DNA of 64,000 nucleotides from Ichthyobacterium seriolicida (GTDB lineage Bacteria; Bacteroidota; Bacteroidia; Flavobacteriales; Ichthyobacteriaceae): NCBI RefSeq assembly GCF_002369955.1, contig NZ_AP014564.1, positions 1,720,996 to 1,784,995 of the forward strand, read 5' to 3'. Shown piece by piece: positions 1 to 8,983 of this stretch (position 1 is its first letter; each line of letters starts with the position of its first letter). The notes under the pieces were generated by a model. It saw only the letters and a program-made list of their open reading frames with translations, ran no database searches and was not told where the DNA came from. The position numbers and the translations under genes were made by a program.

Positions 1-4
1 TAAC

Positions 5-973
5 ATGATGAAATACTTTATAATATTAACTCTACTGAGTTTAATTAGTTGTTTTGATGATAATTCTAAAAAAGATATATTCCTACCTGAATCGGTAGGC
101 TCTACTGGAGAATTAGTCATAGTGATAGACGATGATCTGTGGAATTTTTCCATTGGAAAAACACTGAGAAAAATATTAGCAAAAAATAAAAAGGGATTAC
201 CTCAAAATGAGCCTATATTTAGAATATTAAAAACATCTGAAAATAATGATATATTCAGTAAACACAAAAACATTTTATTTGTAGGTAATACATCTAATGA
301 AAAAGTCGTTTATGAAAAACATATAGACTTATATGCCAAACCTCAAATTGTTCAAAAATTAAATGGAAATGATATAGAGAGTTTAATGGAACTAATAGAA
401 AAAAACGCAGAGAATATTGTATATAATTACATGGATCACGACATAAAATATCTACAAAAAAATATCGACGAGTCTAAACTATATCTAGTTCCTGAACTAA
501 ATAGAAAAAATATAGATATCAAAATCCCTAATTCTTATTTTAGAGCAGATAGCACAGATAATTTTTTTTGGTATAGAAAAGAGACAAGAAAATCTACTTT
601 TAGTATCATGTTGTATATAATCCCTATAACCGACAAAGTTAATTTTCAATATGTGAACCCTGTATATCTAAGAGATAGCGTCACAAAAAAAAATGTGAAG
701 AGTGATATAGTTGGAGCCTATATGCAAATAGATAAAGCCTATATTCCCTACGTAGATACTGTAGATATAAACCACAAAACCGCTGTGGAGATGAGAGGAG
801 TCTGGGAAATGAAACAAGATTTTATGGGAGGTCCATTTGTAAATTATCTCATAAAAGACATAAAAAATAACAGAGTGATATGTCTAGATGGATTTATATA
901 TTCTCCTTCTACTCCTAAAAAAAATATGATGTTAGAATTAGAAGCCATTCTAAAAACAGTAGAAATAAAATAA
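5..973 (+). CDS. DUF4837 family lipoprotein
   Basis: Predicted 322-residue protein with a lipoprotein signal peptide: short basic start, hydrophobic stretch and a lipobox ending LISC, with the acylated Cys at residue 16. After it comes the stretch LPESVGSTGELVIVIDDDLW, which is typical of DUF4837 proteins of Bacteroidota (established family, function unknown). The protein is therefore probably anchored in the outer membrane or periplasm. Two ATG codons lie in tandem at the start and either could be used. It precedes gldE on the same strand with a gap of about 120 bases, which contains a small AT-rich inverted repeat (TACCATTT/AAATGGTA) without a strong T-tract. Family assignment is from recognition of the sequence pattern, not from a search. 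Confidence 0.8.
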   Translation: MMKYFIILTLLSLISCFDDNSKKDIFLPESVGSTGELVIVIDDDLWNFSIGKTLRKILAKNKKGLPQNEPIFRILKTSENNDIFSKHKNILFVGNTSNEKVVYEKHIDLYAKPQIVQKLNGNDIESLMELIEKNAENIVYNYMDHDIKYLQKNIDESKLYLVPELNRKNIDIKIPNSYFRADSTDNFFWYRKETRKSTFSIMLYIIPITDKVNFQYVNPVYLRDSVTKKNVKSDIVGAYMQIDKAYIPYVDTVDINHKTAVEMRGVWEMKQDFMGGPFVNYLIKDIKNNRVICLDGFIYSPSTPKKNMMLELEAILKTVEIK

Positions 974-1095
974 CTTTGAACATGAAAAAAAACAATCTTG
1001 TGACCTTACACTTATTGCACAAATATGTTATACCATTTTTATAAATGGTAAGGGCTACAAAGCGTTTTTAAAAAACTAAAACAATTTTTTAAATT

Positions 1096-2382
1096 TTGGA
1101 TTACACTAATTTATCTTTCATAACTGCAGATCAATTTTATATACTGCTATCATTTTTGATAACAATGATATTGTTGACTTGTTCTGCATTTATATCTGGA
1201 ACAGAAGTAGCTTTTTTTTCATTATCTCGTAATGATTTAGAAGGAAATAAAGAGATGGAAACTGTAAAACAGTTATTAAAAAAACCAGAAGAATTACTAT
1301 CTATAATATTAATTGCGAATAATTTTTTCAACATAGCTATTATAATGACATCTACATATATATGTCAAAAATTATTTAGCAATATAACCAATTCAGTTGC
1401 AGTATTTTTTATAGAGGTAATATCAGTAACATTTTTAATACTATTATTTGGAGAGGTAATTCCTAAAGTTTATGCTAACAAAAACGCTGTTAACTTTTCA
1501 ATGTTCATGGCCAAATACGTCAAGGTTATGATAAAAATACTCTCTCCTATCAGTAAGGTACTACTAAAATCATCCGACCTAATAGAAAACAGAATTAAGA
1601 TTAAAAATAAATCTGTTCATAACAGTGATTTTTCTAGAGCATTAGCACTCACATCCAAAGAGGAATCTTCCAAAGAAGAACAAAAAATTTTGAGAGATAT
1701 AATTTCCTTTGGAGAGAAAGAGGCTAAACAAATTATGAAACATCGATTGGATATATTCGCCCTGTCCATAAAGATGAAATATTCAGAGATCACAGAGCTT
1801 CTATTAGATGAAGGGTACTCACGAATACCCGTATATGGCAACGATTTGGACGATATAAAGGGTGTGCTTTACGTAAAAGATCTATTGCCATACATAGATG
1901 AAAAGGAAGATTTTAAGTGGGATTTTTTAATTAGACCTGCATTTTTTACAACGAAAAATAAAAAGATATATCAATTATTATTAGACTTTAAAGAGAAAAA
2001 AAATCACTTGGCAATAGTAGTAGATGAATACGGCGGCACAAATGGAATAATAACTCTAGAGGATATCATAGAAGAAATAGTGGGCGATATAAGTGATGAA
2101 TTTGACGATGATGAAATAAAATACTGTAAAATAGATAAGGACAACTATATCTTCGATGCCAAGACCTCTCTTATAGATTTTTATAAAATTTTAGGTATAG
2201 ATAATAACTCTAAAATGGAAGAGTCAAAAGGAGATGCAAAAACATTAGGAGGTTTTATACTAGAAATATCTGGGAGCATCCCTGAAAAAAATCAAACAGT
2301 GAACTTCGAAAATTTCATATTTAAGATAGAAAATCTAGATGAGAAAAGGATAAAAAGCATAAAGGTCAGTATTATAACATGA
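1096..2382 (+). CDS. gldE: Gliding motility-associated protein GldE (DUF21/CBS/CorC domains)
   Basis: 428 residues. The N-terminal part (about residues 12-190) holds several hydrophobic segments of a DUF21/CNNM transmembrane domain, including the motif SAFISGTEVAFFSLSRNDL. It is followed by a CBS-pair region (about 205-325, with SRIPVYGNDLDDIKGVLYVK and VVDEYGGTNGIITLEDIIEE) and a C-terminal CorC/HlyC transporter-associated domain. This is the CNNM/HlyC family. The assignment to GldE rests on the next gene being gldD, with which it overlaps by four bases, as in other flavobacteria. GldE is linked genetically to the gliding/type IX secretion machinery, though its biochemical role is unclear. 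The start is a TTG codon; no ATG gives a complete first membrane segment. A second CNNM-type protein is encoded at 35020-36285. Confidence 0.85.
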   Translation: MDYTNLSFITADQFYILLSFLITMILLTCSAFISGTEVAFFSLSRNDLEGNKEMETVKQLLKKPEELLSIILIANNFFNIAIIMTSTYICQKLFSNITNSVAVFFIEVISVTFLILLFGEVIPKVYANKNAVNFSMFMAKYVKVMIKILSPISKVLLKSSDLIENRIKIKNKSVHNSDFSRALALTSKEESSKEEQKILRDIISFGEKEAKQIMKHRLDIFALSIKMKYSEITELLLDEGYSRIPVYGNDLDDIKGVLYVKDLLPYIDEKEDFKWDFLIRPAFFTTKNKKIYQLLLDFKEKKNHLAIVVDEYGGTNGIITLEDIIEEIVGDISDEFDDDEIKYCKIDKDNYIFDAKTSLIDFYKILGIDNNSKMEESKGDAKTLGGFILEISGSIPEKNQTVNFENFIFKIENLDEKRIKSIKVSIIT

Positions 2383-2939
2383 AAAACTACATTATTGTTA
2401 TCATATCAATATTTGCACTATTGTCTTGTGAAGAAGAATTTGTCACCCCTAAAAAAAGTGGATGGCCTAGACTTACATATGACAAAGCAACCTACAAAAT
2501 GTATAGTAATCCTATTATTCCTTATTCCTTTAATTTATCTAACCAAAGTGTTTTAATTACAAAAGATAATAACTGTATAGATATTTACTATCCAAATATG
2601 GAAGCTACTATTTATATGACCTATAAAAGCTTAAAAAACAATACTGAAGTAGTGCTAAAGGAAATTGAAAAACTGACGTATCACCATATAGTAAAGGCAT
2701 CAGGCATTAAGGACAATCCTTTTGAAGACAGAAAAAATAACAAATACGGCACACTCTATGAAGTAAGAGGAGAGGTAGCCTCTCCAATACAATTCTTGTT
2801 GACCGACAGCGTTTCGAATATATTGAATGGTTCTCTATATTTCTACAGTAAACCAAATGAAGATTCCATAGCCCCAGCAGTTGAGTACATAAAAAAAGAT
2901 ATAAAAGAAATAATGGAATCGCTCAAGTGGAAAAAATAA
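2379..2939 (+). CDS. gldD: Gliding motility lipoprotein GldD
   Basis: 186-residue lipoprotein with a lipobox ending LLSC (Cys17). It matches the GldD pattern: a PKKSGWPRLTYD segment just after the lipobox, YPNMEATIYMTYK in the middle, GEVASPIQFLLTDS, and a C-terminal SIAPAVEYIKKDIKEIMESL. GldD is an inner-membrane/periplasmic lipoprotein required for gliding and type IX secretion in Flavobacterium (established). The ATG overlaps the gldE stop codon (ATGA), so the two are translationally coupled. A hairpin with a T-tract follows directly downstream, between this gene and the convergent DUF1599 gene. Confidence 0.9.
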   Translation: MKNYIIVIISIFALLSCEEEFVTPKKSGWPRLTYDKATYKMYSNPIIPYSFNLSNQSVLITKDNNCIDIYYPNMEATIYMTYKSLKNNTEVVLKEIEKLTYHHIVKASGIKDNPFEDRKNNKYGTLYEVRGEVASPIQFLLTDSVSNILNGSLYFYSKPNEDSIAPAVEYIKKDIKEIMESLKWKK

Positions 2940-2942
2940 ACA

Positions 2943-2975
2943 ACACTATAACGTAAAGTGTGTAAATATTTTTTT
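2943..2975 (+). terminator. Hairpin plus T-tract after gldD, resembling an IS256 end
   Basis: ACACT and AGTGT pair across a nine-base loop and are followed by AAATATTTTTTT. It lies in the 49-base gap between convergent gldD and the DUF1599 gene, so it could stop transcription. The same bases (2943-2968) resemble the IS256-type terminal repeat seen at 36750 and 43982. Confidence 0.5.
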
Positions 2976-2988
2976 GTCTTTGATAGTA

Positions 2989-3531
2989 CTATACTGGATA
3001 TCCTAGTCGTATCATTGCAAAAACAGAATAATTTATAATGTCTTGATAATTAGAATCTACATTTTCTGAGATTGTAGTTTTTCCATCGTTATCTTCTATA
3101 TTCTTTATCCTCAGAACTTTTTGAAATATCAAATCTGTAATAGAGCTGACACGCATGGATCTCCAAGCATCGTCATAATCGTGATTTTTATCTAACATTA
3201 ACTCCTTTGTCATTAAAATGTGATTGTCGTATTTCTCCATTGTCTCTTCCAAATTCATATCTGGAGATTCTACCACACCTTTTTCTAAATTTATTAAAGC
3301 CATCACACAATAATTTAACATAGCTATAAACTCTGAATAGATGCTATCATCTATTTTTTGCTCCCCCTTATTTTGAATAGTCTTTATACGTCGTATCTTT
3401 ATAAAAATTTGGTCTGTTAATGAAGGAAGACTCAAAGTACGCCAAGTACTACAGTAATCTAACATCTTTGCCGAGAAGATATCCCTAGAACGTCTGATAA
3501 CCAAATCGTATTCCTCTGATGTTTTATGCAT
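2989..3531 (-). CDS. DUF1599 (Nmad1-type) domain protein
   Basis: 180 residues made of two related halves: residues about 8-80 (IFSAKMLDYCSTWRTLSLPSLTDQIFIKIRRIKTI) and about 100-175 (MLDKNHDYDDAWRSMRVSSITDLIFQKVLRIKNIED). This internal duplication with conserved D-Y-x-W/S-W-R and SxTDxIFxKxxRIK motifs is characteristic of DUF1599, also described as nucleotide modification associated domain 1. In Bacteroidota it is usually a stand-alone housekeeping-region gene of unknown function. It lies 38 bases downstream of mutS on the same strand and is probably co-transcribed with it. No signal peptide is seen, so the protein is expected to be cytoplasmic. Confidence 0.8.
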   Translation of the reverse strand: MHKTSEEYDLVIRRSRDIFSAKMLDYCSTWRTLSLPSLTDQIFIKIRRIKTIQNKGEQKIDDSIYSEFIAMLNYCVMALINLEKGVVESPDMNLEETMEKYDNHILMTKELMLDKNHDYDDAWRSMRVSSITDLIFQKVLRIKNIEDNDGKTTISENVDSNYQDIINYSVFAMIRLGYPV

Positions 3532-3569
3532 TACAATTATTTTTATATCAATTTACGAGAATCTACAGA

Positions 3570-6167
3570 TTAATTCTCTAATACTTTTTTTCTTATTTCT
3601 ATCAATTTCAACATAGATTCTATTGGGGTTAGTGCATTTATATCAATATCTTGCAATTCACCTTTAATAGCATCTAATTGCTTATTACTACGATTAAGAG
3701 CAGCAATAGCAGGCTCTTTAGCACTACTGTCTCTACTTATTTTGATATCATCTTTAGATCTAGATCTTTCTAACTGTTCTAATATATCATTAGCTATATC
3801 TATGACAGAACTAGGCATTCCAGCCATTTTGGCTACATGTATTCCAAAACTGTGTTGACTTCCTCCTGGTATTAATTTCCTCATAAACAACACTCTATCT
3901 TCTAATTCCTTTATAGAAACAGTATAGTTTTTTATGCGTTCGAACTTTTCGGTCATCTTATTTAGCTCGTGATAATGAGTGGCAAATAAGGTTTTAGGCC
4001 TGTCTTTATGATCGTGTAAATACTCAGATATGGCCCAGGCTATAGATATACCATCATAAGTACTAGTTCCCCTACCTATCTCATCTAAAAGAATAAGACT
4101 TCTCTGGGAAATATTATTTAAGATATTGGCACTTTCATTCATCTCTACCATAAAAGTAGATTCGCCAGATGATATATTATCGGAGGCCCCTACCCTAGTA
4201 AACAACTTATCTACTATTCCTATTCTAGCACTTTTAGCCGGCACATAACAACCTATTTGAGCTAATAAAACTATCAATGCCGTCTGTCTTAAAATAGCAG
4301 ATTTACCAGACATATTAGGACCTGTAATCATAATTATCTGTTGATCGGTATTGTCTAAATAGAGATCGTTAGCGACGTATTTTTGTTCCAATGGAAGTTG
4401 CTTTTCTATGACTGGATGCCTCCCCTGCTTTATATCTAATACAAGACTGTCATCTATCTCTGGAAGCACATAATCATTATCCAAACTGACCTTTGCCATT
4501 GAAATACAACAGTCTAAGAGGGATATCAATTTTGCATTATTCTGAAAATGATCTATATAATCGCTCAAAAAGTTTATCAATTCACTGAAAATACTCTGTT
4601 CTAAACGAATGATTTCACTTTCAGCATTTAATATTTTTTCTTCATATTCTTTCAACTCTTTGGTGATATATCTCTCTGAACTAACTAGAGTTTGCTTTCT
4701 TATCCAATCTTCAGGAACCTTGTCTTTATGAGTATTTCTAACCTCTATATAATAGCCGAATACATTGTTAAAAGAAATCTTTAAAGAAGATATGCCAGTT
4801 GCTTTAATCTCCCTTTCGGTCATCTCTCTCAAATACTCTTTTCCAGAAAAAGCTATATATCTCAATTCGTCTAACTCCTTTGAAATCCCTGATTTTATAG
4901 CTCCCCCCTTAGTTGTATTTACTGGAGCATCATCGTTCAAAGTCGATGTTATCTTATCTATCAACAAAGAACAATCAGTGAATCGAAGACTTATGTGTTT
5001 TATAATCTCATTTTCAATTTTAGAAGACATCTCTTTTATAGCCATAATGGCCACAGCAGATCTTTTTAATTGAACTGCTTCTCTAGGAGAAATCTTCTCA
5101 GTAGATATCTTTGACACTAAACGTTCTACATCGCCTATTAGTTTTATTTCACAACTAAATCTGTCTATCTCTGATTGATTTTGAACAAAAAAACTGACTA
5201 TATATTGTCTCTTTTTTATCTCAGCTATGTCTTTCAAAGGCAACATAATCCATCTATTCATGAGCCTAGCGCCCATGGGAGATATAGTTTTATCTATAAT
5301 TTCCAACAGTGTATGACCATCTCTATTGATAGGATTGACTAATTCTAAATTTTTTATAGTAGAACTATCGACCCACATGTATTTGTCTTGCTTTATGCGC
5401 TTTATAGATGTGATATGTTTTAATCTATTGTGTTGCGTTTCGGAGAGATAATGCAATATAGCTCCAGAGGCTATTATACCTGAGTTGAGTTTATCTATCC
5501 CAAATCCTTTTAAGGAAGCTACATTAAAATGATCTAATAGTTTTTCATGAGCATATTCAAATTGATAAACCCAATCTTCAAGAGCAAAATGATAGTATTT
5601 GTCTCCAAAATTTTCCTTGAAAAAAGATTCCTTAGCCTTGATGAAAAGTACTTCACTGGGATTAAAGTTTTTAAGGATCTTATCTATATAATCGGCATTT
5701 CCCTCGGATATTAAAAATTCTCCAGTAGAAATATCTAAAAGCGATATTCCTATTTTATCCTTATCAAAAAAAACAGAAGCCAAAAAATTATTAGTCTTGC
5801 TCTGTAATACTTGATCGTTAAATGTAACACCTGGGGTTACCAATTCGGTGACTCCTCTTTTTACTATGGTTTTAGCCATTTTAGGATCCTCCAATTGATC
5901 ACATACAGCAACCCTTTTGCCCGCTTTTACCAATTTTGGCAAATAATTATCCAGAGAGTGATGAGGAAAACCAGCTAATTCTACTTCAGAGGCAGAGCCA
6001 TTCGATCTGCTAGTAAGGACTATGCCCAATATGCGAGAGCACTCTACAGCATCAGCTCCAAAAGTTTCATAAAAATCTCCTACTCTAAACAAGAGCATAG
6101 CATCGGGATGCTTGGCCTTTATACTAGAGTACTGCCTCATTAAAGGAGTAACTTTTTTAGTCTGCAT
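3570..6167 (-). CDS. mutS: DNA mismatch repair protein MutS
   Basis: About 865 residues from the ATG at 6167. The N-terminal mismatch-recognition domain carries the FYETFG motif with the mismatch-stacking Phe. The C-terminal ATPase has Walker A GPNMSGKSAILRQ, the signature SSGESTFMVEM, Walker B LILLDEIGRGTSTYDG and ATHYHEL. It recognises base mismatches and small loops and recruits MutL. The reading frame extends upstream to a TTG at 6203, but a TAnnTTTG promoter box (TACTTTTG) lies inside that extension and family members start at MxxKVTPLMRQY, so 6167 is preferred. Length and motifs are complete. It borders the array of recombining repeat genes, which may be a coincidence. Confidence 0.97.
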   Translation of the reverse strand: MQTKKVTPLMRQYSSIKAKHPDAMLLFRVGDFYETFGADAVECSRILGIVLTSRSNGSASEVELAGFPHHSLDNYLPKLVKAGKRVAVCDQLEDPKMAKTIVKRGVTELVTPGVTFNDQVLQSKTNNFLASVFFDKDKIGISLLDISTGEFLISEGNADYIDKILKNFNPSEVLFIKAKESFFKENFGDKYYHFALEDWVYQFEYAHEKLLDHFNVASLKGFGIDKLNSGIIASGAILHYLSETQHNRLKHITSIKRIKQDKYMWVDSSTIKNLELVNPINRDGHTLLEIIDKTISPMGARLMNRWIMLPLKDIAEIKKRQYIVSFFVQNQSEIDRFSCEIKLIGDVERLVSKISTEKISPREAVQLKRSAVAIMAIKEMSSKIENEIIKHISLRFTDCSLLIDKITSTLNDDAPVNTTKGGAIKSGISKELDELRYIAFSGKEYLREMTEREIKATGISSLKISFNNVFGYYIEVRNTHKDKVPEDWIRKQTLVSSERYITKELKEYEEKILNAESEIIRLEQSIFSELINFLSDYIDHFQNNAKLISLLDCCISMAKVSLDNDYVLPEIDDSLVLDIKQGRHPVIEKQLPLEQKYVANDLYLDNTDQQIIMITGPNMSGKSAILRQTALIVLLAQIGCYVPAKSARIGIVDKLFTRVGASDNISSGESTFMVEMNESANILNNISQRSLILLDEIGRGTSTYDGISIAWAISEYLHDHKDRPKTLFATHYHELNKMTEKFERIKNYTVSIKELEDRVLFMRKLIPGGSQHSFGIHVAKMAGMPSSVIDIANDILEQLERSRSKDDIKISRDSSAKEPAIAALNRSNKQLDAIKGELQDIDINALTPIESMLKLIEIRKKVLEN

Positions 6168-6184
6168 TTCTAAAGTTAAAGGTG

Positions 6185-6192
6185 CAAAAGTA
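6185..6192 (-). promoter_or_regulatory. -7 box upstream of mutS
   Basis: On the minus strand the bases read TACTTTTG, an exact match to the Bacteroidota -7 consensus TAnnTTTG, 18 bases before the chosen mutS ATG. No clear -33 TTTG was seen. Confidence 0.5.
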
Positions 6193-6285
6193 AATAAGAC
6201 CAATTAAAAAAACAGAATAATAATTGATTAAAACTAAAAACCTGAATTCAATTAATATTTTTTTTCTCCATGCTTATATAAACAC

Positions 6286-6303
6286 AAACTACCTTTGTAG
6301 TTT
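6286..6303 (+). promoter_or_regulatory. Promoter dyad, array gene 1
   Basis: AAACTAC-CTTT-GTAGTTT, a perfect inverted repeat, contains the -7 box TACCTTTG (6290-6297). It ends 29 bases before the ATG at 6333. Related dyads with co-varying arms occur upstream of all eight array genes. Confidence 0.6.
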
Positions 6304-6332
6304 AAAAACTAACATAAATGATGTTGAAATTT

Positions 6333-8804
6333 ATGAAGATATTTAAATTAAATAAAGTATTGTTATTTGTATTGTCACTCCTTTTTGCGTTCTCGTGTGA
6401 TAAGAACAAAGTCATTCCTGAAAATGAAGATTCTAAAAGCACAATTCCTAAAGAGATAATCAGTATAAAATTAGACGCATCTCAAAATCCTGGAATAGGT
6501 AGTGTTGATATAAATGCTGAAGTTATTGAATCTAATGGACAAAAAATATATGTTTTGTTATTACCTCATGGTGTAAGTGCTGAAAGTAAAGAGTTTAAAC
6601 CTACGATTGAAATATCTGATAACACTACTATAAACCCTGAGAATAGTTCAGCTCAAGAGCTTGGAAAAATCGTTATTACTGAAAATGTTTTTGATTTATC
6701 TCAATCGGGTGTAGAATATACTGTTGCAGCCAATGGAGATAACTCAGTTAAAAAATACAGAGTTATAGCACTTAGAGCTCCCCATGGCATTAAGGCTTCT
6801 GAAACTGCAATTAAGGCTAATGATAAGCTTTTAGCAAATTCTGATGTTACTAATCCATCTGTTGATGATCTAAACCAAACCATAACATTTGGTTCTTTAG
6901 AAAACCCCAATCTAAAAAATGAAGTTGCTGATAAGAGTATTGAATTAGGTATAACTGTAGAATTTAATAGAGTAATCCCAGATGGGAGTGAAGATACTTA
7001 CAAAAATATCCCTCCTCCAACTACTCCAACTAAAGCTACTTTCAAAAAGAAAGAAGGTGATGAAAATACTTATGAAGCCATTGTTCCAATCACTTATTCA
7101 ATAGAAGACAAAGCTTTTGTAAAAAATTATGAAGTTACTATATATAAAAAATCTAATTCTAAAATTAAAGAAGAACTAAAGGCATCTATAGATGCTGCTA
7201 AAACTAAAATTGGAGAAGCTTCTACTACTGCTACTGCAGCCTCTGAGCTTGTTAAAACTTTAACTGATAAGTCTACTGCTGAGGCTACTGTAGCTACTGC
7301 TAAAGCAGCAATTGCTACTGCTGCTAAGGCTGTCTTGGATGCTACTCAAGCTGTTGAGGCTGCTACTACTCTTGAAGCTTTAGCTGATGCCAAGACTAAA
7401 GTTGAAGAAGCTAAGAAAGCCGTTGAAAAAGCTAAAGAAGCCGCTAATACCGCTAAGGTTGCTGCTGATGATGCTGCTAAAAAAGCTCAGCTTGAAGCTG
7501 CTAAGGCTGCTGATGAAGAAAAAGTTAAAACTATTGCTAATACTGCTATATCTGCTGGCAAAGCTGCTGGTAGAGCTGTTAATATAGCTTTTGAAGCTTC
7601 TAGAGCTGCTGGTGAAGCTGAAAGAGATGCTGATAGAGCTGCCAGAGATGCTGATAGAGCTGCAAGAAATGCTGATAGAGCTGTAAGAGATGCTGATAGA
7701 GATACTGATAGAGATACTGATAGAGCTGCTAGAGCTGCTAACTTTACTGCTCAGGCTGCTAGAGCTGCTGATGCTGCTACTAAGGCTAGAGCTGCTGCTA
7801 AGGCTGAACAAGCTAAGCAAGCTGCTGAATCTGCGTCTACTCAAGCTCAAGCTACTGCTGAAGCTGCCAAGAATGCAGCTGAAACTTCTAATACTAATGT
7901 TGAACAAGCTAAGCAAGCTGCTGAAACTGCTGCCGCTGAAGCTCAAAAAGCTGAAGATGCTAAGAATGCAGCTGAAACTGCTAGGGATGCGGCTAAAAAT
8001 GCTCAGACTAAAGCTGAAGCTGCTGCTAAAAAAGCTCAGCTTGAAGCTGCTAAGGCTCTTGCTGCCAAGGCTTCTAATGAAGCTGGAAAAGCTAAAACTG
8101 CTGCTGAGGCTGCTAAGTCTAAATCTACTGAAGCTCAGCAAGCTGCTACTGACGCTTCTACTAAAGCTAATACTGCTAAGGACACTATTGATGCTCTAGT
8201 TGCGGCTATAACTGATACTTCTTCAGATGCTGCTACTAAGGCTACTGCTGCCCAAGCTACTGCTGCTGATCTTGTTACTAAAGCTGGAACCACTAAATCT
8301 GCTGCTGATGATACTGATACGAAGGCTAGAGAAGCTCAGCAAGCTGTTCAAACTACTGTTGATGAGGCTACAAAAGTTAAAACTGCTGTTCAGGCTTTGG
8401 TTGCTGCTTTAACTAGCGATGATGTTAATGATGCTATCCAAAAAGCTACTGACGCTAAGACTGCTACTGATTCTGCCTTGGAAAAGGCCAAAGAAGCTAA
8501 GGAAGCTGCTGATACTGCTCTTCAAAATGCTACTGAAGCTGCTAATAAAGCTGAACAAGCTAAACAAGCTATAGAAATTGCCAAAACTACTGTTGATGCT
8601 ATTAACCCTACTGATGCTAATGCTACTACTAAGGCTACTGAAGCTCAGACTGCTGCTGAAGCTGCTGCTACTAAGGCTGGGTTAGCTAAGACTGCTGCTG
8701 ATACTGCTGCTGAAAAAGCTAATTTAGCCAAAACAGCTATTGAACAAGCTAAGGCGGCTATTGATGTTGCTAAGACAGCCATTGAAGCTATTACTGTTAC
8801 ATAA
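6333..8804 (+). CDS. Array gene 1: lipoprotein with Ala-rich coiled-coil stalk
   Basis: 823 residues from the ATG that aligns with the paralogues; ATGs at 6318 and 6321 are also in frame. The signal peptide ends with lipobox FAFSC (Cys22), and an acidic stretch follows. Residues about 30-285 form the conserved head of the family, beta-rich and DUF5018-like, with YVLLLPHGV and SGVEYTVAANGDNSVKKYRV. From about 285 to the end the protein is dominated by Ala, Lys, Glu, Thr and Asp with no Cys or Pro-rich breaks, strongly suggesting a long coiled coil. Residues about 430-467 are unusual: an Arg/Asp-rich run of the type DADRAARDADRAAR not found in the other members. It ends with AIDVAKTAIEAITVT, close to the shared C-terminal motif. 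Probable outer-membrane or surface lipoprotein. Function not known. Confidence 0.85.
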   Translation: MKIFKLNKVLLFVLSLLFAFSCDKNKVIPENEDSKSTIPKEIISIKLDASQNPGIGSVDINAEVIESNGQKIYVLLLPHGVSAESKEFKPTIEISDNTTINPENSSAQELGKIVITENVFDLSQSGVEYTVAANGDNSVKKYRVIALRAPHGIKASETAIKANDKLLANSDVTNPSVDDLNQTITFGSLENPNLKNEVADKSIELGITVEFNRVIPDGSEDTYKNIPPPTTPTKATFKKKEGDENTYEAIVPITYSIEDKAFVKNYEVTIYKKSNSKIKEELKASIDAAKTKIGEASTTATAASELVKTLTDKSTAEATVATAKAAIATAAKAVLDATQAVEAATTLEALADAKTKVEEAKKAVEKAKEAANTAKVAADDAAKKAQLEAAKAADEEKVKTIANTAISAGKAAGRAVNIAFEASRAAGEAERDADRAARDADRAARNADRAVRDADRDTDRDTDRAARAANFTAQAARAADAATKARAAAKAEQAKQAAESASTQAQATAEAAKNAAETSNTNVEQAKQAAETAAAEAQKAEDAKNAAETARDAAKNAQTKAEAAAKKAQLEAAKALAAKASNEAGKAKTAAEAAKSKSTEAQQAATDASTKANTAKDTIDALVAAITDTSSDAATKATAAQATAADLVTKAGTTKSAADDTDTKAREAQQAVQTTVDEATKVKTAVQALVAALTSDDVNDAIQKATDAKTATDSALEKAKEAKEAADTALQNATEAANKAEQAKQAIEIAKTTVDAINPTDANATTKATEAQTAAEAAATKAGLAKTAADTAAEKANLAKTAIEQAKAAIDVAKTAIEAITVT

Positions 8805-8834
8805 CATGGATAGATTCGAAATATTTTAATTTTC

Positions 8835-8865
8835 AAAAAAAGGGGTGTTTTTATGCCCCTTTTTT
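8835..8865 (+). terminator. Rho-independent terminator after array gene 1
   Basis: A7-GGGG, a ten-base loop, then CCCC-T6. The A-tract/T-tract flanks extend the stem and would allow termination in both directions. Near-identical copies follow genes 2, 4, 5, 6 and 7, with a variant after gene 3. Confidence 0.85.
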
Positions 8866-8939
8866 AATGCCATTAAATCAGATTTGTCTGAAAAACTAAA
8901 CTCAATTAATATTTTTTTCTTCATGCTTATCTAAATCTA

Positions 8940-8955
8940 AACTATCTTCGTAGTT
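8940..8955 (+). promoter_or_regulatory. Promoter dyad, array gene 2
   Basis: AACTA-TCTTCG-TAGTT overlies the -7 region (TATCTTCG, two-thirds match to TAnnTTTG) and ends 28 bases before the ATG at 8984. Confidence 0.55.
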
Positions 8956-8983
8956 ATGAAACTAACATAAATAATGTTGAATT

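Noticed and set aside
7380-8141. Long minus-strand frames rich in Ser, Leu and Phe across the array stalks (also at 10286, 10721, 11216, 13823, 14303, 16918, 20011, 26233 and others)
   Set aside because: They arise because GCT/AAG/ACT codon repeats read on the other strand avoid stops. They have low-complexity products, no leaders of their own and follow the repeat of the real gene.
7690-8199. Plus-strand Leu/Lys-rich frames in the stalks (also 10299, 10623, 11238, 13755, 14328, 20066, 23668, 26288)
   Set aside because: Shifted reading of GCTAAG-type repeats. Products are simple Leu/Lys repeats and overlap the annotated lipoproteins.
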